From NCBI RefSeq assembly GCF_000208745.1, contig NC_030851.1, positions 26,422,217 through 26,486,216 on the forward strand: a stretch of 64,000 nt of DNA, in the 5' to 3' direction. How positions within the stretch are numbered: position 1 is the stretch's first letter; each line of letters starts with the position of its first letter. Below are positions 23,434 to 35,100 of this stretch, piece by piece. This stretch comes from Theobroma cacao. Its lineage: Eukaryota > Streptophyta > Magnoliopsida > Malvales > Malvaceae. The position numbers and the translations under genes are program-made. The notes beneath the pieces are model-generated. The model ran no database searches. It worked only from the letters and a program-made list of their open reading frames with translations, and had not been told where the DNA came from.

Positions 23434-24529
23434 AGATATGTGTGTTATAGAAAGTTAATGAATATGTATATGGTTGAAATACATCTGAAATTTGACATGT
23501 TAAACTTTGGGAAATTATATGAGTTTCATGTTGTGTTGGTCATGTGAACAGGGTGGCCTTTGCTTGAGGAAAGGGGGAATTTTTGCTGGTGCCCTATTTC
23601 TCGCTGCTGCGAGAAACTCTCGGGTTGGAGGGGTAAGGCTGGCCGAAAATCTCGCTGTAGTGAAAAGCTTTTTGTTTTGCTCCTCATTTGGTTCAGTTGC
23701 TACCCTCTTTTCCATTTCTTTGGTACCATAGTTGAGCATGGACTTCCAACATTAAGGAATAAATGAATTAAGTATAAAATGAGGACGTTTGGTGAGAAAC
23801 TCTCGGCCAGTTAAGAAACCCTCGGTTCGTTGATAATTTAAGTCAAGTGTCACTGCAGCAAAAATTCATTCTCGCTGCAACCTTTCCACTACAGTGAGGA
23901 CCCGTCGTTTATTTGACTTGATACACATGATTGCTATTAAAGTTTTCACTCTCCAAATCCTTTGTTGAGCATGGACCTTTTTCATAAAATGATTTACTCA
24001 TGTGGGGTTTACATGAGGGGTTTTAATAAGAACCAAAACAAAGTGCATTGTTTTGAAAAAAATGAATGCATCATGATTTTGTTAAATATTCCTTATGGTA
24101 TGCTTGTTCCCTTCTTGTTCACTCACTGGGTTTATACTCACCGTTTTCAACTTCATGTTTTCAGATCATGAGGCAGCTGGTAACTAGGTCGAAGTGTCTT
24201 CGTATATTCGACCATTGGTAGGTGTCTCGGCATTCAGTAGTTGTACATTCGTTCAAGTCTCTCTGTTGGAAGTCGAGTACTCTTTTGTTATGTATAGACA
24301 AACCAATGTAAATTATTAAATTATGTTTAGATAATATATGTACACTTTGATTGGTATGCCACTATGAGATGGCAATGTTTAGTATTATTTTCATTGAAAG
24401 TTATAAAATGTGACTTAGCAACTTTTAATGGAATGGTGAAAAGGTTATATCAATAGGCTTGCTTGGGCTTACTAGACTATGTCCATTGGGCCCATGCGCC
24501 GATCATGGCCTGAAATTTGGGTCGTGACA

Positions 24530-25549
24530 AGGTTGTTCTCACATAGCATGGTCTTAGTTATTTCTTTTAAGGTTTTGTTTTTCCTTTCTACAACTCCATT
24601 TTGCTGGTGTGTTCTAGGTGCAGAAAACTTGTGATCCAACCCCTTTTCATTGCAAAACTTTTCAAACTCATCATTTTCAAATTCTCCTCCATGATCACTC
24701 CTTATGCTAATTATGGCTAGTCCTTTTTCATTTTCTACTTTCTTACAATGACTTAAGAATGCTTGTAGAGCATCATTCTTATGAGCAAAAAAATACACCC
24801 AAGTATATCTAGAATAGTCATCAACTATAACAAAGCCATAGGATTTTCCTCCTAAGCTAGTTGTGCTTATTGGACCAAATATATCAATATAAAGCAATTC
24901 AAGAGGTCTAGATGTTGACACAATTTTCTTAGTCTTGAAGGATGTCCTAACTTGTTTTCTTAGTTGGCAAGCATCACATATCCTATCATTTTCAAATTTT
25001 AACTCAAGCAGTCCAGCAATAAGATTTTTCTTAGTTAATTTTGACATAGTATTCATGCTCACATATCCTAATCTCCTATGCCATAGCCAACTATCATTTT
25101 AGCATTTGCAATAAGACATACTTCACTATTTTCTTCAAGATCTTCAAGAAAAATTACATACATATTCTTCAATCTATTTCCTATAATGAGATTTTATTTG
25201 TACTCATATCTATCACTTCACACTTAGTTGAATCAAAGCACACTCTAAATCCTTTATCACATAATTAACTAATACTTACTAAATTATGCTTTAAGCCTTT
25301 AACCAACAACACATGACTAATTTAAGTTTGGGAATTCTTACCAACCGTACCTATACCATGAATTCTTCCTTTTGATTCATCTCCAAAGGATACGGTTCCT
25401 CCCTTTTGCTTATCTATTTGAGAAAATAGCATTTCATGTCTTGTCATATGTCGTGAACAGCCATTGTCCAAGTACCAAGGCTGTTTCTTCTTGAGTTGAG
25501 CTTTTGAACATGTCTCCTTTAAGTCCAGCTCAACCTACAAAACAGAATT
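24530..25549 (-). pseudogene. Copia A protease and integrase core, interrupted
   Basis: The protease active-site motif WYLDNGCSRHMT is at about 25461-25480 (DNG where most relatives have DSG). The GAG-pre-integrase region follows, with several stops between 25300 and 25070. From 25062 an open frame carries the zinc-binding end (ICDACQLRKQ) and the integrase core with the expected acidic residues: D in LLYIDIFGPI, D in IRSDHGGEFEN, E in NGVVERKN. The frame is cut by the alpha solo LTR at 24529, so the last 17 or so residues of the apparent ORF (from VTTQISG) belong to the LTR. The protein continues at 21980. Confidence 0.85.
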
Positions 25550-27183
25550 TCAGATTTTTTTTATAGGTACCCATACTTTGATGGGTCCTTGAGTGTTAGT
25601 TACAACAAAGGATTCCTCAAGAACCCAGATTTTCTTAACTTTCTGCACTGTTCTTTTCTTAAAACACTCATATGATAAATTACCATGTTTACCATAATTA
25701 TAACATCTAGGTAATGCTTTAGTTGAATTTTTATTGTGGTATACATATCTTTTTGAGGATTCATTTTTCAAACATTTAAGAGTTGTATTCTCATCAAGAG
25801 TTATTTGCAAAGCTTCAGACTTGTTTTCCAGCTCTTGTTTTAAAATCTCAAAGTCTGTTTTTGAGTGTTCTAACTCAATTTGCAAAATATTTCTTTGCTC
25901 AAAAACAGAAGAAAATTCTTGTTTGATTTGTTCCAAATCATTTTCAAGAAATGCAGCCTTTTTCTTTAATTATTTGTATTTTGAAAAAAGCTTTTCAAAT
26001 TCATCATAAAGGCACTCATACTGATCTTGTAAATCATCATAAGAATTAATGCAGGGGGATGAGGGTACCTCTGTTTCATTTTCTTGTGCTATTAAACAGA
26101 TGTTTGCTCTTTCCTCAAACTTTTCATCATCAGTTTCAGAGCTTGATGTGTCACTGTCCGACCATGCAGCAGCCACCATTGCTTTTTTGGATTTCTTATT
26201 TTTTTTGGGAGTTTCATCTTTCAGCAATGGACACTCAGACTTGAAGTGACCAGGTTTCTTGCATTCCTAGCATATCATCTCCTCCTTTTTGTTGGAGTTA
26301 TTTTTGTTCCTTATTTTCCATGAAGCACCTTGGTCTTTCCTGAAATCTCTTCTAGTTAGCCTTCAATTTCTTCTGCTCATTAACTTTCTGAATTTTCTTG
26401 CAACTAGAGCTAATTCTTCATCATCATCACAGGAAAGCTCTTCCAGCTCTTTTCAAGGATGTTGGCTTTAAGTGTAATACTCTTTTTCTTTTCCTTTGCT
26501 TCCCTTCGGTCTTATTCTTCTTCTTCCTTAAGCTCCAGCTCATGAGTAAGAAGAGAACCACAAATCTCATCGATTGTGATGATGTTCAGATCTTTAGCCT
26601 CTCTAATGGCAGTCACTTTTGGTTTCCAAGATTTTGGAAGGCTTCTAAGCAATCTCTTAACTAATTCATGTTCAGAGATAGATCTGCCTAGCTGACTTAA
26701 TTTATTTGTGATGTTTGTAAACCTATTAAACATGCTGGTGATGTCTTCACTAGGCTCTATTTTGAACATTTCATAACTATGTGTTAAGAGAGTAATTTTG
26801 GACTCCTTTACTTGAGAAGTCCCTTCATGAATTATTCTAAGTTTTTTCCACACTTGTTTAGCTGTTGTACAGCTGGAGACTTCGTTAAATTCAGTGGGGG
26901 TTAAAGCACAATGCAATGTGTTGATAGCCTTAAAGTTTATTTGAACTTTCTTAGTTTCAACCTAAGTCCATTCAGACCTTGGCTTGGGCATCAACTCATT
27001 TGTCACTACATTCACGGTTGAGAGCATAAAGGGTCCATCAGTTATGATGTCCCACATTTCATAATCTATAGCTCTAATGTAAATTGACATTCTAGTGCTC
27101 CAATAAGGGTAATTAGAGCCATCAAACAGAGGTGGTCTGTTTGTTGATTGTCTCTCAGCCATTACTGACTTTTGGAGAGCCAT
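25550..27183 (-). pseudogene. Copia A gag polyprotein
   Basis: The start at 27183 (MALQKSVMAERQS) is followed by the conserved N-terminus (PPLFDGSNYPYWSTRM) of copia gag. A stop lies near 26960. The UBN2-type body runs 26916-26512 (SCTTAKQVWKKLRIIHEG, FTNITNKLSQLG, RLLRSLPKSW). Then comes a first CCHC zinc knuckle near 26250-26290 (KKPGHFKSEC, with a stop inside), an acidic stretch and coiled-coil segments, and a second knuckle near 25670-25720 (CYNYGKHGNLSYEC, second Cys and His both changed). Several stops make it non-functional. Gag would form the particle shell and bind element RNA. Confidence 0.85.
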
Positions 27184-27225
27184 ATGGATCCTCCCTAAGG
27201 ATGTTAAGCCTTAATAACAAGAAAC

Positions 27226-27241
27226 TAGCTATGATACCAAT
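27226..27241 (-). other. Copia A primer-binding site
   Basis: On the minus strand it reads ATTGGTATCATAGCT just inside the 5' LTR, one change from TTGGTATCAGAGC, the complement of the 3' end of plant initiator tRNA-Met. Confidence 0.8.
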
Positions 27242-28264
27242 TGTTGGTCTTGATAATATGTGCTAGAGGGGGGGTGAATAGCATAATTTGGATCTTGACA
27301 AGATTGGAAACTAATTTTCAAAACTTAAGAAAATAAAAACAGAGTATAAAATGCACAACAATTTAGAGTGGTTTGGTCCAAGACCTACATCCACTACCTT
27401 GATTATCCAACCAAGGATTTTCCCACAAATCCACTATGGACCGGTGAAATTCACAAGCTTTCACAAAGCTTTACAATGGCTTTTGCCAGGCTCGACCATA
27501 ACCTTTTACACTAGTTTTTCACGGGCTCAACTAAAACCCAATGTGGTTTTCCAAGGCTCAACCACAACCTAAAACAATCAAGCTATCCCAAGCTTGAACA
27601 ACCCCTTAGAGTGACTCCCTCACTCTAAGAATACAAGAGAAGTAATAAAGAAGTACCTTTGATCACTTACTTGATTTAGATGGTATAAGATGAAGTGCTA
27701 AGCTCTATTACAAAGATTGGCATTTAAGTGTAGTAAGGTACAGTGAAGCGTTTAATTTCTTTCTTATTGTTGGAAGACCCTTTTATACTTGGAAATGCAA
27801 CTCTGATGGTAGTTTTGTAGTTTATATCCATTGGAAACAATTGAGGATGAGTTCTAGCTGTTAATCTATCTTGTAGTGCTCTGGTTCAAATTGTAGATAA
27901 AGAGCTCTTAGTCGACTAACTTGGTTGACTAAGTTGGTTCTGTTTCTTGTTTGTAGATTCTGGCAGAGAGCACTTAGTTGACTGACTTGGTTGACTAAAT
28001 TGGTTCTATTTCTCAAACTCTTCAGCCCGTCATTTCTCTAATTTGAAATTTGGTCAACCAATGTTCTTCCTTATTTCACCAATAAGCTTCCTCCTTGAAT
28101 TTAGTTACATCTTGTTGATTTTATCCCCTTTTTTCTTTCAAAATTACTTTTTAAAGAGTTAATAAATTAATTTCATATATTACTTTCCTGCACACTCAAG
28201 TAAAGGTATTAGACACACATAAATGGGAATGTTTTATTATCATCAAAAACTAATGGAGCCAATA
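27242..28264 (-). mobile_element. Copia A 5' LTR
   Basis: The left end is TGTTGG and the right end CCAATA (decayed CCAACA). TATA box at 27778-27788. Motif pairs at 27908-27932 (with a perfect TTAGTCGACTAA) and 27974-27998. It has lost about 45 bp near 27750 relative to the 3' LTR, and differs from it by many single bases, so the insertion is not recent. Confidence 0.87.
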
Positions 28265-28706
28265 AGAGCCAATGATCAATGAGTTTGTGAGACTCACCCC
28301 CTTATTTTCCCTTTTGTAGATAGGGCCTAACATCCATTCATCAGCATTTATTGTCTACCATGGATAGGTAAAGGCATCTCGTTGCATCTTATTCCAAGTC
28401 GCTCTGCTGCCAGAGTTCGAGTCATTTATAGCATAACATATTTATAATTAATGTCCATGTAAATGTATGGTTGGATGTCAAGGACTTTGATGTAATTACT
28501 TACAATCATATGGAGTAAAAGTCAAGTTGATTAATTATGTTTATTGTTCAATTCATGTCACAAGAGTTTTACGGTTTAAAGCATTAACGTAGATGGACGA
28601 CCAAGTATAATGAATTAACGAGAGTTTTTAACAAGGCTTGTTCGGGACTTGATGAGTTATCCTGGAAGTCTTGAACTTTAATAGCAATCGAGGAGCGGTC
28701 GTTACA
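28265..28706 (+). mobile_element. Outer gamma LTR, terminal piece
   Basis: It ends GAGCGGTCGTTACA. The reverse complement matches 58482-58920 of the other gamma LTR (the 'gataggtaaaggcatctc' block at 28360-28380 compared with 58806-58830). This shows that copia A sits inside a gamma LTR that also includes 1169-1322 and 4413-5595. Confidence 0.75.
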
Positions 28707-29164
28707 AACTGAATATCCAAACTTTATTAAATAAAAAATAAAATTTCAATTCCAATAAGTCTCTAGAATGTAATAAAAGTTTTCCAAAATTAAACTATGA
28801 CCAGAAAGAAATTAAAGAACAAGGGCTCCTATTGTTTGTGCTAAAACGAGTTTGCCATTTGCCATCCTTATCTGAAACTACTCTTTAGTTAGTTTTCTCC
28901 TTTGCTAAAACACTTGTAGAGAATGATAAACATGGTTAGTGGCTCCAGAATCTACTATCCATGTATTTGTAGAATCAACCACTAAATAGGCTTCTAATAC
29001 ATTTAGAAAACCCATACCTTGTTTACTTTTCTAGATTTTACGGTAAACCTTGCAATTTCACTTCTAGTGTCCTTTCTCACCACAATGGAAATGCTTTCCC
29101 TTGGTGTTGTTTTTCAAAGCAATCTTTTTCATGGGCTTTTTCTTTGCTCCTACTAAGCCCTTTG
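28707..29164 (-). pseudogene. Copia gag-protease fragment of another family
   Basis: On the minus strand, near 29030-29130, a decayed CCHC knuckle (KHFHCGEKGH, then NC after two stops) precedes a protease motif TWIVDSGATNHV near 28940-28980. The DSGAT form and knuckle-protease spacing are typical of TNT1/Tork-like copia elements and differ from copia A and B, which have DNGCS. The frame has stops. The bases nearest 28707 have no recognisable content. Confidence 0.6.
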
Positions 29165-30215
29165 TGTTGACTCTATGTGTTTTTGATAATAACAAAACAT
29201 TCCCAGTTATTCATGTCTAATTACATTATTTAAGTGTGCAAGGCAAAGTTTAAAACCCTCAATATTTTTTGTTCAGAAGCAAGTCAAAAAGCTTGCTTAA
29301 TTACAAGATTAGTTATTCAATTAAAGAAGTAAAGAAGAAAAAAATTAGTGAAGATAGCATGTTGATATCTAATTAACATAGAGCCTTAATCAGTTAAGGC
29401 AGAACTAGGCGCTAACTTAAAGCAAGATAGAGGACCCTTAATCAGTTAGCACCAAGCTTAATTGATTAAGGAGGTGTTGAAAGCTAAATTAAAAGACATG
29501 CTAATCGGTTAAGGAGTCTGTATAATCAGTTATAGCATACAGACCTAGTACTTTTAAATGCCAAAATCAAGTTTAAATATGTAGTTGACCATTGAAGGGA
29601 GCCAAAATGGAGAAGTTTAATGTTCAAAGCTTTTCTAGTCGATTAAAGGTGATTTTAATCGATTATGGTTGAAAAAAGTAAAGCTTTAATTAGTTAAGGG
29701 AAGAGCTAACTAATTAAAGGAAGACTCTGCGTAGAGAAGTGAAAACAGAAGGTTTGTAATTGGTTAAAGCGTATCATAACCAATTAGAGGATGCCTGTTG
29801 AAGAAGAGAAGTCTAAAGATAGAAAACTCCTAATTGATTAGTCTTCTGTAATTAGTTAGAGCAGAGAACAAAACAATAAGATAGTGTAAGTTAGAGAAGC
29901 TAAAATCGATTAGAAATGCCTGTAACCAGTTAGCCGAACACTGTCTGCCTATTTGAAAAGAGCTGCTAAAAGACAAAATAACAGTTAGTAATAGCTAGAA
30001 ACTGTCTTTAATGGCTATAATCAATCTCCCAATTATTTAAAGCCTCTCAAACAATCAAAAACCATATATAAAAGCTACCAAGAGTGATTTTAAGCAAAAA
30101 ACATTCAAAAACCTTTTTTTAAAACTTGTATTCTACTCCAACAATCAAAAGTCAGACATAGAAGCTACCAAGTGTTTGTACTAAAGCTTGTACAACTTAG
30201 ATTAGTTCAATGGTC
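29165..30215 (+). mobile_element. Copia LTR fragment with AATCGATT motif array
   Basis: It starts TGTTGACTCTATGTGTTTTTGATAAT..., parallel to the sense start of the copia A LTR (TGTTGGCTTCATTAGTTTTTGATG). At least fifteen TTAATCGATTAA-like sites lie between 29395 and 29935. A TATA box (ATATATAAAAG) follows at 30064-30074. The right end is cut at 30215 by beta2-type sequence, so the U5 end is missing. Coding content: none. Confidence 0.65.
29395..29935. promoter_or_regulatory. Array of TTAATCGATTAA-like palindromes
   Basis: Examples are TTAATCAGTTAAGG (29396), TTAATTGATTAAGG (29457), TAATCGGTTAAGG (29502), TCGATTAAAGG (29640), TTTAATCGATTATGG (29653), TAATTGATTAG (29830) and AAATCGATTAG (29903). 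The core is AATCGATT. The array ends about 130 bp upstream of the TATA box. Function is inference from position and repetition. Confidence 0.6.
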
Positions 30216-30455
30216 TGTAATACCCTGTACTTTGATATGGTGACTAATAAAGCTTATCGGATGCCAATTGAGATTAATTGTAATGTTTAAAAGTGATGAA
30301 AGATGAAAGGAATAGTTTCGAATAAAATATTTCGCGCGCGAGGAAATAATAAAATAATAAAATTTTTATCGTGAAAGAATTTGCAAGATAAAAAGTGATT
30401 CGGAAGTGAATTGAGGCATAATAAGGTATTTTGGACACTAAAGAGACAAGAGGAG
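30216..30455 (+). mobile_element. Beta2 LTR start, fragment
   Basis: It begins TGTAATACCCTG and follows the reverse complement of 17937-17845 and 15283-15160 (shared 'gtttaaaagtgatgaaagat' block and the 'ggcataataaggtattttgg' block). It is cut by alpha sequence at about 30456. Confidence 0.7.
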
Positions 30456-31334
30456 AGTGAGACCTCGACCTCTATAGACCCGTAGCTAGTAGTAGATGCG
30501 ATAACACAGACCAGGGGCAATTTCGTCATTTCTTATGATGAGCTCCTAGAAGTAGTTCTCAAATGTTATTAAGGTCTAAATAGACCTAAGGAATAAATGA
30601 ATGATGGTAAATAAATGAAGAAGATAGAAATACTGATAATTTTCATGGTAGGGGCAAAATGGTTATTTTACATCTCGAGTCAAAATTTTTACGTTTTCGT
30701 GAACTCGAGTATTTCTAGACTATTATGGACTTTGCCTCAGCGTCAAAAGAGTAAAAAGTTGAACCAAAGGAAAGAGAGAAAGCAAAGTCAACTATTAGAT
30801 GGCATTTTTGTAAATAATTAAAACTTTAGTTAGCCATAGCACAAATATCTCATTTCTCAAACAGTTTCCTCATTTTTCCAGCAGCTTCTTCTTCTTTTTC
30901 CTCCCATCTCACGTTTCTTTCATCCTTCATGAAAGCTTATCTCAAAGCTTCCATCACCCTCTCAAACTAACCTTAAATTTCAAGCTTTTACACACCCTGT
31001 TATAGGGTTTTTCATGCTCTTTCACTCTCTCACCTTAAAACCCTTAAAGAGTCTTACTCCCATACTTTCTCTCACTAGCTAGGTATTTTAGAGAGAAAGA
31101 GAGAGAGCTTCTATAATAGCTTGAAAATTCATGGAAAGAAATTTACTTACAAAGCTATCAAGGTAAGTAATGAAGTAGAGTTGATTTTTTAGTGTTGAGA
31201 ATGGCTAGTGATTAGATTTGTGAGTGTTTTGTAGTTGAGGCTATTTATTCATTTTAGAGTGATTAGGATAGTGAAAATAGATGGCCACTTAATAATGGGT
31301 GAAGTTCATGGGTTTGACAAGTGTCATGGTGGTG
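30456..31334 (+). mobile_element. Alpha LTR, left fragment
   Basis: It begins (AG)TGAGACCTCGACC and follows 21981-22870: the 'aggggcaaaatggttatttt' block, the pyrimidine-rich block with TTCCAGCAGCTTCTTC and the 'ttttagagagaaagagagag' block. It stops at about 31334, where beta sequence in the opposite orientation begins. No coding signal. Confidence 0.7.
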
Positions 31335-31784
31335 TAAAATTCCAAAAATTCCAATTACGTCCCATGGACACGTAAAATGACCGTTTTGCCCCTATGTTCG
31401 AAAAAATGTCGAAATTGAAAATTTTCACTTCTCAAATTCAAATAATGCTCTAATTAAGCAAATATAGGTAAAATATCATCCAACATTCCAATTTTGCCCT
31501 TGGGTGGCAAAATGACCATTTTGCCCCTATGTTATGAAAATTCTCGATTAAACTCCAAATCAATCCTCGAACTTCGAATCACCATATTAAGACATTCCAA
31601 GAGTCAATAACTCTTAAGTACATCGTAAAATCTTTATTTGACCTAGTTTAAGGCTTTAATCAACTTAATTGTACCACTAGGTACAATACCGACTTTTAAC
31701 AATTTTCTAATACATTCACTTATGCATACATTCTATCAAGCACATGAATGACATGACAAGTATATCATAGAGTAGGCCTTGACA
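31335..31784 (-). mobile_element. Gypsy D 3' LTR, partial
   Basis: It ends GGCCTTGACA at 31784. The reverse complement matches the beta start at 1323 onward (TGTCAAG, the 'atgacatgacaagta' region and the 'aattgtaccactaggtaca' region). The outer part is missing at about 31335, where an alpha LTR fragment abuts. Confidence 0.7.
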
Positions 31785-31800
31785 ACACTACCCCCTTAAA
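31785..31800 (-). other. Gypsy D polypurine tract
   Basis: On the minus strand it reads TTTTAAGGGGGTAGTG directly before the 3' LTR start. This fixes the element's orientation. Confidence 0.7.
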
Positions 31801-31839
31801 ATAAAAGTTTGACCTCAAAATTTTACTTACCGGACACGG

Positions 31840-33180
31840 AGAAAAGATGCGAGTATTGGTTTCTAATCTGGTGCTCAACTTCCCATGTCATCTCCTTCAT
31901 CCGAGCATTTTTTCCACAACACCTTAACCATTGGAATGTTCTTATTCCTTAACACTCAATCCTTTCAGTCTAAAATACGTACAGGTTGCACCTCGAACTT
32001 TAAATCTTCTTGCAACTCAATCAGAGGTGCCTCGAGGATATGGAAGGATCAAGTACATACTTCTTCAGCATCGAGACGTGGAAGACATTGTGAATCTGAT
32101 CTAACTCTAGGGGTAATTCTGGTCTATATGCCACTGGCCCAATCCTTTCAATAATACGAAAGGGTCCAATGTATCTCTGATTGAGCTTTCCTCGCTTTGC
32201 GAACCGGATCACACCTTTCATTATCCAACAAGATACCACAATTTATCACAATAATATAATCAAATAAGACTTAATACCTCAAAGTATTCAAATCATTACC
32301 TTTCCAAGGAGAGACCTTAAGAAAAACCCTATCATCAACTCCAAATTCCAAGTATTTTCTCCATCTATCAGAGTAACTTTTTTGTTTGTCTTGAGCTGTC
32401 TTTAATTGTTCTTGGATAAACTTGATCTTGTCATTAGTCAGATCAATCAGTTCTACATTAAACAATTTCCTGTCACCCACTTCATCCTAACAAAGTGGAG
32501 TTTGGCACTTTCTCCCATACAAAGCCTCGTATGGTGCCATCCCAATACTAGACTGTTATTATACGCGAACTCCACGAACGGCAAGTGTTTGTCCCAACTC
32601 CCAGTAAAGTCAATGACACAAGCCTATAGCATATCCTCCACAATTTGAATGGTCTTTTAAGATTATCCATATGTCTGTGGATGAAAGGCAGTGCTAAACC
32701 TTAAATTAGTTCCAAGAGCTTCTTAGAATTTTGGCCAAAATCGAGAAGTGAACCGGGGGTCTCGATCTGACACGATAGAAATTGAGACTCCATGTAAGCT
32801 CACTATTTGATCTATATAAAGTCTAGCCAGTTTCTCAATGGAATACGTGCTATGGATAGCCAAGAAATGGGTGGACTTAGTCAATCTATACACAATCACC
32901 CAAATAGTATCCTTCCCACTCTGCGTTCATGGTAACCTAATATAAAGTCCATAGTCATGTGATCCCACTTCCATTCAGGGATAGGTAGAAGCTAAAGAGC
33001 ACCCGATGGTTTCTGATGTTCCGTCTTGATCTGTTGGCATGTGAGACATTTCATCACAAACTCGACTATGTCTCGGTTCATACCCGGCCACCAATAACTT
33101 TTATCATCGTATCATCTATACAACTCATTAAACACTTCGAATTCAAAACCCAGATCACCATGAATAATTCTTCACTTTAG
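31840..33180 (-). pseudogene. Gypsy D integrase with chromodomain-like end
   Basis: From right to left the minus strand shows the zinc-binding segment (SYWWPGMNRDIVEFV, CLTCQQIKTEHQKPSG, about 33100-33000), a core with many stops ([12 protein letters not shown] near 32750; FHPQTYG near 32680), a linker (32480-32271, SYSDRWRKYLEFGVDDRVFLK), and the C-terminal block (32239-32021, GKLNQRYIGPFRIIERIGPVAYR, IHNVFHVSMLKKY). Past 32020 comes a chromodomain-like piece (VLRNKNIPMVKVLWK) typical of chromoviruses. The gene is dead. Confidence 0.8.
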
Positions 33181-35100
33181 TTGATCACATAATCATCTCC
33201 ACATATATATGTGTATGTCCATATACATTTAAGTGCCATCATCCATCACTATCGGTAAGGACCCTCGTCAACTACGTTCAAACTAAATTGCCTCTATTCA
33301 TTCTAATCCATAACTAAGGTTCAATGTCATATTTTCATAGCACATGTTTCCCCTTTTTACTTTTCTATTTTATTCCCATAGGTCAAGTTTAATCCATGAA
33401 TATTAGGGTATAATCAACTCCAAATTACCTTTTTGGATGTTTGAGTACCATTTAATTTACATCTTATCATAAATTGTTTCTTATGTAATCCATATGGATT
33501 CTCATTGTGCATATGCATAACTTCACATAATTTACATGCTTATACTCTTTTCTTATCATTCTCAATCCTATGTATAAGCTCCATCACACCATGCATCCTT
33601 GCATCACAACGGCATTAACCACATTTCAATCATTAAATATCATTTTCATTCAATCACAATCCAGGATCCACATATGCTTTAGCTTTACGATCTTATTGAT
33701 CCTTCAAAGGTTTTCTTTAATTCATCCTTGTATCTTATGCAATATAACAATTCCTAAAAGTCATCTTCTTTTCTCATTTACCTTGTATACTTCCATCATA
33801 TATGTCCTTATTCATTTCCATATTAGTTAATCACTTAAGATTTAAATTCATTGAAGTCGTGTGCACTTCTTACATTTTGAATACTAGTTTCCCTCGTCAG
33901 GAAATTTTCATTAACTAACTTCATTATCAGAATTACCTTCAATCATCTTGCACTATTTCTTTACACCAATATACTCATACGTTCTTTTAGCGTCTGCACA
34001 ATCAACTCTGATATTTACAAAATTAATATAAATTTTACTTAGGTATCCCTTGACATCATCGCCAATATCTAATTTCAATCTCACATCGAGCGACCTCATA
34101 ACTTATGCTTTAACCATTAAGCTCCTTGACAATTCCAAGTTCCACATTTCCTTATCATATATATAAAATATTTTAAAGCATTACTAACCATTATTCTTGA
34201 CACTTGCATTTCGGTCTATTCATTTCAAAACTCTTATACATTGCCAATATATAAGTCAACAAAGAAACTTTCCAATTCATTCATATCAATACCTTCCATA
34301 ACCTTAAAACTCCAATTAACGAAGCTTAACATCAAGTCTAATGACCTTAATTCAGCTCGTAAGTTCAACTTCCCGTCTTTCACCTCTTATTCCTACGTCC
34401 CAAATATGAGGTGTTTCTAGTGCAGCGGCACGGTGGCTGCTGAAGTTTACTTAATGAACGTTATTTGTCTAAATTTAAGGTTACTATATTAATCATCCTC
34501 AACTGTTTGGTTTTCCTCCGAGCTTACATATCAATTTCCATAACCATTATATTTTCTTGTACTTATCACATATAATATACCAAGCCAATATTTTCAAATT
34601 CATCTCATTATTTAACACTTGTTAACATCCATTACCACGAGTAAGAATCCCTTCTCACTTTCCTCAATTTTGATATATCTCAAATTGTACACTACTTATC
34701 GTCGAAATCTTGACTTTACTCTCTAGTTTTTAACCAATTACATTTATAAAATGAATAATTTACTTAATTATGGCATCTCACCTTTACGGTCATAAAATCA
34801 AAGTTTCTTAAGCTTAGGATGTAGAAACTTCCTCTTAGAGCACATCCGAAAATCAACATTTTTTAAATCTGTTACCTTTGAAGAAATCAAATTTAAGACT
34901 AATCATTTGCACCATAGTTTTCACACTAATCCAATTATACTTTTAAATTGATCCTTACAATAATTTGTATACCAAGCTCCAATGTAAATCTCCATATGGC
35001 ATTTAGACTAGAATCAACCTTTTTAAGTCATTTAATTTCAAACAACTAAATCCATAACTAGTCCTTTAATCCTTTGGCTCCACACTAAGCATAGCAAAAT
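33181..35100. other. Unclassified AT-rich segment in place of RT/RNase H
   Basis: About 1.9 kb between the integrase and the RT start of gypsy D. I find no domain, no clear terminal repeat and no similarity to the LTR families in this window. One 86-residue plus-strand frame (33570-33830) looks compositional. It could be heavily decayed pol or an old insertion. Confidence 0.5.

Larger units (their letters stand above)
21981..24529 (+). mobile_element. Alpha-family solo LTR inside copia A integrase (2549 bp)
   Basis: It starts TATGAGAC (expected TGTGAGAC) and ends GGTCGTGACA, with a perfect AGGTT duplication at 21976-21980 and 24530-24534. Copia B at 45290-45325 shows the uninterrupted site. 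It is the reverse-orientation counterpart of 15284-17839. It includes the 42-bp repeat array near 23215-23350 and an (AT)n run at 23399-23426. No internal region is present. Confidence 0.88.
5596..28264 (-). mobile_element. Copia A: SIRE/Maximus-like Ty1/copia element, split by nested insertions
   Basis: Read on the minus strand the order is 5' LTR (28264-27242), tRNA-iMet-type primer site, gag, protease, integrase, reverse transcriptase, RNase H, a spacer, an extra ORF, a polypurine tract and the 3' LTR (6660-5596). Integrase before reverse transcriptase is the copia order. After removing the nested insertions 9194-19196 and 21981-24529 and their duplicated sites, the element is about 10.1 kb, normal for SIRE-type elements. 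Flanks AAAGT (5591-5595) and AGAGC (28265-28269) look like a target-site duplication decayed by transitions. Gamma-LTR sequence lies on both sides, so it landed inside a gamma LTR. Stops in several domains mean it is not autonomous now. Confidence 0.88.

Noticed and set aside
24472..24529. Last residues of the copia A integrase frame
   Set aside because: Translated from the alpha solo LTR beyond the AGGTT target site.
28707..29164. Possible part of copia A
   Set aside because: The protease has DSGAT rather than DNGCS, and it lies outside the gamma LTR that hosts copia A.
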